Source of the DNA: Macrosoma leucophasiata
Taxonomy: Eukaryota > Arthropoda > Insecta > Lepidoptera > Hedylidae
NCBI GenBank assembly: GCA_036365455.1
Contig: JAWQUS010000022.1
Span: forward strand, 5,704,001-5,768,000
Direction of reading: 5' to 3'
Length of the DNA stretch: 64,000 nt
Under the pieces are notes generated by a model. That model was not told where the DNA came from and ran no database searches. It saw nothing but the letters and a program-made list of their open reading frames with translations. Within the stretch, counting starts at the first letter, position 1; every line of letters starts with the position of its first letter. A program made the position numbers and the translations under genes. This document shows, piece after piece, positions 1 to 64,000 of this stretch.

Positions 1-269
1 ATACACCTAATGCGGAGCTGTGAGTGGAAGCGTATTTTTTACCGACTTCAAAAAGGAGGAGGTTTTCAATACGCCCCTCTCAATGTGTTTTTTTTTTTGG
101 CTGTACGTTACTCGATTTCTCCGGCGTTTGTGGGCTGATTTGCAAAATTATTTTTGCAAATCGACCTTTCTATTTCCTTATATTATTATCAGTCATGGTT
201 TAAATTAGTATTGGGCACGATGGGGTTGACATGTCGTGGGACAAAACCCCTTTTAAAAATAGAATTATT

Positions 270-600
270 AATAAACAATAAATATACAACATGTAACGGG
301 AATAATGCACACTCTTAAACACCTCGATTAGAAAATCGAGTTATAATCATAATACATGAGCTGAAATTGCATGTTTAAGTATTTAATATTTTTATTTAAG
401 AAACAAGTTGTCCTCAATTTGTACGAACAGTATGCACACCCTATGCATACTTACCCTACCTCTACTTACGACCGCACATAAAACACAAACCAACACACAC
501 ACGTACACTGTCGCAATGTGATGTAGCGTAACCTGCGTACCCCTATTTAACACTCGCTAGTAATAAGATTCTTTTTCACTATTTTATTTCTTAAATTATT
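270..600. repeat. Diverged copy of the 40568 element's interior
   Basis: acaacatgtaacgggaata, ttgtcctcaatttgtacgaa and cagtatgcacaccctatgca match 40610-40880; terminal repeats are not recognisable. Confidence 0.75.
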
Positions 601-732
601 AATAATAAAATGCACATCTCAACGAGTTCTAATAAACTTGTTGAGTCTAGCATTTAATTTTGGATATATGTTAGTCTCATTTTCGTTTGTATTGACTGTT
701 TACTAAATGGGTGACCATAATTTCCTTAGTTG

Positions 733-960
733 TAATTAATTTTGGGACAAAATATTACCTATAGCACACCGCGGACACTCCGCCAAAATTTCGTACAAAC
801 GCTTAATTTGGTTTCTACCCATTAGTGACGTGTATTTACACGCGCACCTGTGTGCATAGCACGTACAAAATACCAACCGTCGCCCGTAAGCGGGGAAGGG
901 GTTGAGTGATGCGGGCAAATCGGGCGGGACGTCGAAGTGTCCATTCTATACGTAGTATTA
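733..960 (-). repeat. Repeat K, left part (split by mariner)
   Basis: ccgcggacactccgccaaaa, acgtgtatttacacgcgcac, cgacgtcgaagtgtccattc-like sequence. Related copies at 6382-6450, 8663-8835 and 47297-47540. Confidence 0.75.
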
Positions 961-2246
961 ATAGGTTGGAGAAAAAGTCTTTTCGCGTTATAGTATGTAT
1001 GAACTTGTAATAAAATCTCTTTGGCTGTAGTATTTGTATCTGGCTGGTTTTGGTATCATTGAAAGTTAAAATTTTAAAGAACATAATTCCAAATTCAAAT
1101 TAGGCAAATGTGTGATTTTCATTTGTTTTTCGTACTGTCAAGATGAGTGAATCTAATGAAGAAATTCGATACATTTTAAAATTTTACTACAAAAAAGGTA
1201 AAAATGCAACGCAAGCCGCGAAAAAAATTTGCGATGTTTATGGACCTAGTGCAGTGTCTGTGAGAGTAGCACAAATTTGGTTTAAGCGTTTTCAATCCGG
1301 AAATTTTGATGTCAAAGATGCACCTCGCTCTGGTCGCCCTATTACGAATAAAATGGATGCCATTTTTGAAAAAGTGGAGCTATATCAACATATCAGTAGT
1401 TACGACGTAGCTGAAGAACTGAGAATTGATCACAAAACAGTTTTGGCGCATTTGAAAAAAGCTGGGTACAAAAAAAAGCTCGATATTTGGGTACCTCACG
1501 AGCTCACTGATAGAAACCTAATGAACCGTGTACTCATTTGTGATTCTTTATTACGACGTAATGAAACCGAATCATTTTTGAAGAAGCTGATAACTGGTGA
1601 TGAAAAGTGTATCACGTACGACAAGAACGTGCGAAAAAGGTCGTGGTCAAAGGCCGGTCAGGCTTCACAGACTGTGGCGAAACCCGGGTTAACTCGCAAT
1701 AAGGTGATGTTGTGTGTGTGGTGGGATTGGAAGGGCATTATTCATTATGAGCTATTACCACCAGGCAGGACTATCGATTCTGAACTCTACTGCGAACAAC
1801 TGATGAGATTAAAGCAAGAAGTTGAGAGAAAGCGGCCGGAATTGATCAACAGAAGGGGTGTGGTGTTTCATCATGATAACGCTAGACCTCACACATCTAT
1901 AGCCACTCAGCAAAAATTAAGAGAGTTTGGCTGGGAGGTGTTAATGCATCCGCCGTATAGTCCTGACCTTGCACCTTCAGATTTCCACCTGTTTCGGTCT
2001 CTTCAGAAATTTTTATGCAATGTTAGGTTAACATCACGAGAGGACTGCCAAATCCACTTGTCGCGGTATTTTGATGAGAAGTTCCAAAATTTTTATAGCA
2101 ATGGGATCATGTCCCTACCTACAAGATGGCAAAAGGTTATAGAACAAAATGGTACATACATACTTTAGTTAAATTTAAATAAACTATATTAAAAAAATGT
2201 TTTGAATTATCTTAAAAAATGTGAAGAAACTTTTTCCCCAACCTAA
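961..2246 (+). mobile_element. Mariner element, copy 1 (about 1.29 kb)
   Basis: Terminal inverted repeats: left starts ataggttggagaaaaagtc, right reads in reverse ttaggttggggaaaaag. The TA target duplication is at 959-960 and 2247-2248. It sits inside another repeat: flanking cgtagtatta and ttacatat rejoin to a sequence seen intact at 6382-6400 and 47297-47315. Confidence 0.93.
1143..2168 (+). CDS. Mariner transposase, 341 aa, full-length ORF
   Basis: Cut-and-paste transposase of the Tc1/mariner superfamily acting at TA dinucleotides. N-terminal part (residues 1-110) has paired helix-turn-helix segments for binding the terminal repeats. WVPHELT precedes the catalytic region; acidic residues are seen in ITGDEK, HHDNARPH and YSPDLAPSDFHLF, the last two 34 residues apart (D34D). 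Length matches the usual 340-350 aa and no stop or frameshift is present. One departure: ITGDEK is followed by Cys where the family has Trp, and the second copy in this window keeps the Trp. Whether it is active cannot be told from sequence. Confidence 0.95.
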   Translation: MSESNEEIRYILKFYYKKGKNATQAAKKICDVYGPSAVSVRVAQIWFKRFQSGNFDVKDAPRSGRPITNKMDAIFEKVELYQHISSYDVAEELRIDHKTVLAHLKKAGYKKKLDIWVPHELTDRNLMNRVLICDSLLRRNETESFLKKLITGDEKCITYDKNVRKRSWSKAGQASQTVAKPGLTRNKVMLCVWWDWKGIIHYELLPPGRTIDSELYCEQLMRLKQEVERKRPELINRRGVVFHHDNARPHTSIATQQKLREFGWEVLMHPPYSPDLAPSDFHLFRSLQKFLCNVRLTSREDCQIHLSRYFDEKFQNFYSNGIMSLPTRWQKVIEQNGTYIL

Positions 2247-2377
2247 TATTACATATTCACTGCCTATATCAAAAATGCCTCATATAGATTTGGCTATCGA
2301 TTCTGAACAAACCAGTTTCGTGTTGTACATTCAATCCTGTTACACATTGGATATTTATTCATTTAACTGTTCCGTAG

Positions 2378-58583
<56,206 letters not shown>

Positions 58584-58975
58584 GTAAGTGTTTTGTTAAG
58601 CTAATTGTACCCGGGCGACGCAAACTTGCCTTTGGGAAATAAACAAAATGCCCTTGGTTTGTCTAAACGTCGCACACTTTCGGTTCGGCTCGGTATCGGC
58701 ACGCTTTCGGTTTGTTTTCGCTTTTCTATCTGACTAAACTCAAAGGATACCATAAAAAAAATAAAAAAATAAAGATAGCCTTTAATTTTCTTCTTCTATA
58801 AATGTTGTGAACCCTTATTATCAAGTTTTGATGAATACCAAACTATCAGTGCTTACGTAGGCAGTGTGCAACAGAGATAACGCTTTACGAAGTTGAAACG
58901 AGCCGATTGTCTCTTACGAAGGCTCGATGAGCAATATTAATTGTTGAGTACTGTATATATATTTTTTAATTACAG

Positions 58976-59022
58976 GTATTCACCGACAATCAACGCTGTA
59001 CTGCACAAATACAGACACATAA
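58976..59022 (+). CDS. Possible Nf1 terminal exon (alternative 1)
   Basis: The acceptor is tttttaattacag. Joined to exon 23 it reads GIHRQSTLYCTNTDT and then TAA at 59020-59022. An AATAAA lies at 59064-59069, about 40 nt after the stop, as expected for a short 3' UTR. A good donor motif (gtaagt, 59033) follows the stop, so this could also be an internal exon in another frame. There is no family similarity to support it. Confidence 0.35.
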
Positions 59023-59099
59023 CAGACGGACAGTAAGTTCTACAATTTATATTGATTAAAAGCAATAAAACTTCACGCCAATAATTACCTCGGAGGTGA

Positions 59100-59350
59100 T
59101 TTTTTATATAAGAAGCATACATTTTATATTGATGGTAGGTAATATTGTAGCCTATAAACATCTACACGAAACCATATATTTCAATGTAGATGCGTTGCTT
59201 TGCTGGGGCTCGAGACCTTAGGCCTCAGGAGTGGTATTGCATCTGCATTTTGACCTTGGTCTTTTTGTGGGTGGTCTATAGGCTGCAATCATCACTTAAC
59301 ATCAATGTGAACTGCATCCTTGTTTGCCATTTCCATGACATAAAAAAAGA
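59100..59350. mobile_element. Two degenerate SINE-A pieces, head to head
   Basis: 59107-59205 is a diverged minus copy and 59211-59350 a plus 3' half with A tail. They lie in the intron between the two possible terminal exons of Nf1. Confidence 0.65.
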
Positions 59351-59391
59351 GAAAAGAAATGCATAAATTATGTAAACTTTCCTATTTCCAG

Positions 59392-59564
59392 ATGCATCCA
59401 GTGAATTGCAGACAGCCAATCTAAGTATAAATAGTGCTTACTTCAGAACTAATTTTCTCATAGTAGCCAACAATGTACACATGAACGCGTTCAAACGCAA
59501 CAATATCAACACGATTAAATGCTCCTGTGCTATACCGTGCGTCTACATCTGCGTTTGTATTTAA
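59392..59564 (+). CDS. Possible Nf1 terminal exon (alternative 2)
   Basis: The acceptor is ctttcctatttccag. Spliced directly from exon 23 (one base carried) it reads DASSELQTANLSINSAYF and stays open for 57 codons to TAA at 59562. A run this long has only a few percent chance of staying open at random. LQTANLSINS faintly recalls the LQ-SITANLNLSN part of the vertebrate tail, which is weak evidence. No close polyadenylation signal is visible. Confidence 0.25.
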
Positions 59565-60337
59565 CGGTCTATGCAAGACCTTGCGATTTTTTAGTCGCGA
59601 TAATATTTATTTGCGACTAAAATGTCGCAAGTCCCATTTACGTATTTTTTTAATGTACCAAGCAGGCATGCTTGTATCTAAGGAACGTAAACTTTGCGAC
59701 ATTTTAATTGCAAAGCACAAAAATGTGTTATACTAAAAGTTATGATTAGTATATTGTCGTTTTTAACTAAGATTTGCCGCAGCTTTTGCGACATATTAGT
59801 CGCAATACCATGGTCTTGTTTTAAATTGTGTGAGATCTGTTTGTATCTCGATACAAACATAGGGTCTTTGTGAACTTGGCGAAAAATTGTGTTTACATCT
59901 AAATATTAGCCCAAATTGCATACATGTGACATATTAGTCAGAAAGAACATAAATTATTGTTTTATTTTACATATAATATTTATTTCGCTATAACACATGC
60001 AACTAAACATATAAAAAAAAACAAAAATAAATAAACTTGCCAATTTAAAAAAAATATAGTACCATGTTCTAGTATCAACCCCAGTATATTTATGTACGTT
60101 TGTTCAGCTAATGAAACCACTCCCTTTCACTTAAGATAAAAAGCAACTTACGATGCGAAGTGCACGAAACTATTTCTCTGTCTACCTTCGTAGAATAACA
60201 GGCGTGAAGTTATGTACAAATATAAAAAAACTGCACGCTCAAAATGTCGTATGCACCAAAATATATTAATCTATTATAACACCTTGTACCTATAGGTAAA
60301 TGCATAGAGCATAGGGTAACGCGGCCCACCGGTCGCG
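59565..60337. other. Downstream of Nf1, no feature resolved
   Basis: AT-rich; contains inverted gtcgcgataatatttatttg/cgactaaaatgtcgc pieces of an uncharacterised repeat and a SINE-B tail at 60195-60215. Confidence 0.45.
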
Positions 60338-61110
60338 GCGGACCGAAGGGGAGTAGCCATAGTGTGTATTACTGATGCGAAACAGTCTTGTCATTTTTTG
60401 CGAGGGGAAATACATGTGACACACACACTACAAAAATCATCTATTACTACGAAACGTTTTTTTTTTTTATGTTATAAAAGTGGCAAACAAGCGTGCAGTT
60501 CACATTGATGTTAAGTGATGACTGCAGCCTATAGACACCCACACAATGACCAGAGGTCAAAATGTAAATGCGCTGCCACTCCTGAGGCATTAGGTGTTAT
60601 GCCTCTGTGCCGGAAATTACAAAGCCGTACATTACCACCTGACCGGAACACAATAGTGCTGAACACTACCATTTAGCGGCAAGTATATTAGGTAATGCGG
60701 TGGTGCCTACGCCCGCGAGCTCCGTCACTGGAGCTCTACCACCAGTAAAAACTCACACCTTGACGTTAACAAAATACATAAACAATTTCACGCACACATT
60801 TAAATATCTGGGCGTCAGGTATAGGACTTGTACATTTGGTCTTGTACTTTGACAGAGGCGAAGGCCTATGGCTATTCCCCTCCGCCGCGGCATATGCCTG
60901 TCGCCCAGATATTTAAATCTGTGCGTATAATTGTTCATGTATTATGTTAAAGTCAAGGTGTTAGTTTCGTAGTAATAGAGGATTTTTGTAGTGTGAGTCA
61001 CACGCATTTCCCCCCGCAGAAAATGACAGACTGTTTTGCATCGGTAATAAACGCTATGGCTACTCCCCTCCGGTCCGCCGCGACCGGTGGGCCGAGTTGC
61101 TCTATAGGTA
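60338..61110. mobile_element. Fold-back element G, inverted dimer
   Basis: Minus copy 60338-60890 (with SINE-A) and plus copy to 61110 meet near 60890 at tatggctattcccctccgcc. Confidence 0.78.
60457..60750 (-). mobile_element. SINE-A inserted in a fold-back element
   Basis: Splits the left half of the dimer 60338-61110 at tactacgaaac. Confidence 0.9.
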
Positions 61111-61139
61111 AATGTTGTGTCGGTGTAATAATGTACTTG

Positions 61140-61433
61140 TTAGGGCCCGTCCATAAAATACGTTTGCATAAAAGGGAGGGAGGGGTCTCGCTGAGCATGG
61201 CAAAATGTGACAGGGGGGAACGTTAACGTGACGTTCGCAGTTCATTAAAACAAGTTAAATAATTATTTTGTTACACTATTCTTGATTAAAAAATTGTCAT
61301 AATCAGGGTGTCTTGGCTTTTGTGACGTAATATTTATAGGGGGGGGGGAGACACAGTGTGACACAGCGTGACAATAGGGGGTGATAAAAGGCATATTTTA
61401 GCGTGACGTATTTATAGGCGGCCCCTTACAGTA
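61140..61433 (+). mobile_element. MITE H, copy 2
   Basis: ttagggcccgtccataaaat ... cgtgacgtatttataggcgg; contains a G10 run. Confidence 0.72.
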
Positions 61434-61673
61434 CGCAAGAGTAAGATATAGATAACCCCAAGTTTAGAATATTGTGTAATTTATATAGGTTTGAATATTT
61501 TTTTATTAAATATATTTAGCTTTACAATTAATTCGTCTCCACACAACATGTTTTTAAAAGTGTGAATAGTGAAATAAGATCTGATAATATTTATTAATGG
61601 ACTTAATAAAAAGGATGTATTTTATAAAATAAGTGTCTATTCAAAGTGTATAGTGCTACAATGGTAATCGATG

Positions 61674-62179
61674 TACGAGGGTGAATCAAAGTTCTTAGAA
61701 TCGCTATAAAAATACAACAAAATATAAATATAATTATTTTAGTTTTCAACGTAATCTCCATCTAAGTCGATAAATTTAGAATACCGCTTTTCTATCTTTC
61801 TAATTCCTTCCGAAAAAAAATCACGATCCTGGCTCTCAAAAAACCCGTCAACGGCAGCCATAACGGCGTAGTCATCCTAAAATTTAGTGCCACAGATATA
61901 CTTTTGATATACCTTTAATTTGGGGAATAGGTGAAAATCACTAGGGACTAACTCCGGAGAATATGGCGGGTGTTCAATAATTTCAAAGGCAATATTGCGG
62001 ATTGCCTTCAGCGCGACTTCCGACCGATGAGCAGGCGCGTTATCGTGAAGAAACAAGACGCCCAATGACTTGATGACCCAAGGGAAACTTCCCTCGAACG
62101 TTTTTAAATAATATTAAACTACCCACAAAAATATGATATTAATCTGCACTTCTAAGAAAGTTTTGATTCATCCTCGTAT
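61674..62179 (-). mobile_element. Internally deleted mariner-like element
   Basis: Ends tacgagggtgaatcaaagtt and (reversed) tacgaggatgaatcaaaact form terminal repeats next to TA. On the minus strand 61877-62065 reads a transposase fragment with FLHDNAPAHRS and HPPYSPELVPSDFHLF, catalytic acids 34 residues apart. It is a different mariner lineage from copies 1-3. Confidence 0.8.
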
Positions 62180-62446
62180 GCCTAAATAAACAATAGTACA
62201 AATTATGTTTATACTACATAATTAATTTTTAATTTGTAAATTGAAATTGAGCTGCATCATACTTGTTCTTCTCAGGAATTATTCATCTACATTTACGGAT
62301 GATTTTACAGTAATTTGGGCGTTACCTGAAATTAAAGTAGAGAAAATTTCCTGCTATATATGAAGTAACGTTTTTTTCTAAAATCAATATCTTAGCGTAC
62401 AAGACCCGCAAACCAAGACACATCACCAAACAACATGATGTTATTC

Positions 62447-62745
62447 GTAAACATAGAGCAACACCGGAGGAAAGTAGCCATATGCAGGCTTTCCCCCTTG
62501 TAAAAGTACAAACCCAAATGGGCCTATACCTGTCGCCTAGATGTTTAAATGTGTGCGTGAAATTGTTTCTGTATTTCGTTAAAGTCGAGGTGTGAGTTTC
62601 GTAGTAATAGACGATTTTTGTAGTGTGCGTGTGTCGCACGCATTTCCCCCCGCAAAAAATTACAGACTGTTTTGCATCGGTAATAAACGCTATGGCTACT
62701 CCCCTCCGGTCCGCCGCGGTCGGTGGCCCGTGTTGCTTTATGTTC
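62447..62745 (+). mobile_element. Fold-back element G, copy 4
   Basis: acatagagcaacaccggagg to cggtggcccgtgttgctttatgt. Confidence 0.8.
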
Positions 62746-63061
62746 GTAAACTGTGGATTTTGCAAAACAAGAAGTTGTTACGTATATTGTAGGAAATTTT
62801 CTCTAGTTCAATTTATTACGAATTTATTTTCATCGTAAAATGAGTCTGTACAGAGTTATTCTATAAAAACTGTTTTTGGATGCCATTTTTCCAATATCCA
62901 GGAGAATGAAAATTCGAAAAGAGCACGTCGAATCTATAAAATCTTCAATTTTCAAAACTTATGGTAGAGCTTTACTGGTGGTAGAGCTCCAGTGACGGAG
63001 CTCGCGGGCGTAGGTACTACCGCATTACTTAAAATAGTTGCCGTTAAACGTTATTGTACAG

Positions 63062-63564
63062 TCATTGAAATAAAACTATTTTTACGGATTTATCTCGCGT
63101 ATATTAAACTAAAATGATTTTTAAAATCAACCCGACGTTTCGGTCGCTTTACAGCTTCCGTGGTCCCGGGCAGACTGAGGTGACATTTGTCTGAAGAAAA
63201 ACACCCAAATTTCAATAGAGAAGATGGATGGCGATTATCAACATCATGGGATCCCATACTTAGCAAGATTAAATCCCAGCCGCAGCAGTCTGCAAGACCT
63301 CAAGATACCATAAGTAATTATTGTGTTAATCCTGAACGCTACGCAAGGCGTTTACGAAATCGATGGAGGTAGCTACATATAATTTTTTCAAACTTCTGTC
63401 AGACAAATGTCACCTCAGTCTGCCCGGGACCACGGAAGCTGAAAAGCGACCGAAACGTCGGGTTGATTTTAAAAATCATTTTAGTTTAATATACGCGAGA
63501 TAAATCCGTAGAAAATAGTTTTATTTCAATGAGTGTAGCTCGCGAAAACCTAAGAACATATCAT
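63062..63564 (+). mobile_element. Truncated Penelope-like element with inverted flanks
   Basis: Inserted in a SINE with a 12-bp duplication gttattgtacag (63050-63061 and 63565-63576). About 130 bp at the left (tcattgaaataaaac... ccgacgtttcggtcgc) recurs inverted at the right, followed by a 32-bp tail present only on the right. The middle encodes a piece that looks like the end of a Penelope-like protein. Inverted flanks with an asymmetric tail also fit that class. Confidence 0.6.
63187..63372 (+). pseudogene. Possible Penelope-like protein C-terminal piece
   Basis: Reads EEKHPNFNREDGWRLSTSWD then PILSKI and ends PERYARRLRNRWR. The HP-NFNRE-DG-x-L-x-x-x-W-x-P-I pattern recalls the tail after the GIY-YIG domain of Penelope-like elements. 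No reverse transcriptase or nuclease motif is present. Recognition is from memory of the family, so moderate. Confidence 0.5.
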
Positions 63565-63844
63565 GTTATTGTACAGCACTATCGTGTTCCGGTCAGGTGG
63601 TAATGTACGGCCCTGCAAGTTCCGGCATAACAGCTTAGGCCTCAGGATTGGTAACGCATCTGCATTTGACCTTGGTCTTTGTGTGGGTGTCTATAGGCTG
63701 CAGTCATCACTTAACATCGATGTGAGCTGCATGCTTGTTTGCCACTTCCATAACATAAAAAAAGACTTATGAAAAATCCAGGTAAAACAGATCAGCCAGA
63801 AATGTATTCTTTCGCACTTTCCGATAACAATAGTTTCATATTGT

Positions 63845-64000
63845 AATGTACGGCCCTGTAATTTCCGGCACAGAGGCATAACATCTTAGGCCTCAGGAGT
63901 GGTAACGCATCTGCATTTTGACCTTGGTCTTTGTGTGGGTGTTTATAGGCTGCAGTTATCACTTAACACCAACGTGAACTGCACGCTTGTTTGCCACTTC
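63845..64000 (+). mobile_element. SINE-A 3' part, runs off the window
   Basis: taatgtacggccctgtaatt to gccacttc at the last base. Confidence 0.85.

Larger units (their letters stand above)
62974..63763 (+). mobile_element. SINE-A split by a Penelope-like element
   Basis: 62974-63061 and 63577-63763 rejoin after removing the 63062-63564 insertion and one copy of the duplication. Confidence 0.88.

Overview
The window is a stretch of insect nuclear DNA, most likely lepidopteran. It carries the 3' half of the neurofibromin gene (Nf1, a RasGAP) on the + strand, with at least 23 exons between 2378 and 58583. Every exon joins the next in compatible phase, and the roughly 900 encoded codons read as the region downstream of the GAP-related and Sec14-PH modules (C-terminal HEAT/ARM-like part and tail). 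The lepidopteran assignment is inference: arthropod-like neurofibromin sequence, short GC-rich exons in AT-rich introns, repeat families typical of moths and butterflies, and a mitochondrial insert with insect-type 16S and COX1 sequence.

Layout: 1-2377 holds a repeat-filled intron with a near-intact mariner (961-2246). Exons 1-4 lie at 2378-5886. A 6.6 kb intron follows, with three tandem copies of a microexon-like block, the last of which (10057-10107) is a phase-0/0 candidate cassette exon. Exons 5-12 lie at 12450-26661, with a nested SINE/SINE/LINE stack (15428-18367) and a decayed mariner (21082-22360). Exon 13 (29937-30118) has seeded an 11-copy tandem array of its own 3' end. Exons 14-16 lie at 32228-35384. 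An 11.8 kb intron follows that is mostly SINEs and MITEs. Exons 17-23 lie at 47162-58583. The 3' end of the coding sequence is not settled (two candidate terminal exons at 58976 and 59392), and the rest to 64000 is repeats, including a truncated Penelope-like element.

The introns are mostly transposable elements: about 27 pieces of one A-tailed SINE, a tRNA-derived SINE, a second tRNA-headed SINE, a SINE whose head resembles 5S rRNA, non-LTR retrotransposon pieces, Helitron-like and palindromic MITE families, and four 76-bp tRNA-like units in two inverted pairs. Several elements end within a few bases of Nf1 splice sites (exons 4, 7, 8, 11, 12, 14 and 18), so they may affect splicing.

Most notable: a mitochondrial insert just downstream of exon 18 that fuses 16S rRNA to COX1; the exon-13-derived satellite with repeated splice donors; and the candidate cassette exon with two dead siblings. 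No operon, CRISPR or prokaryotic system is present. All homology statements rest on reading the sequence; no search was run.
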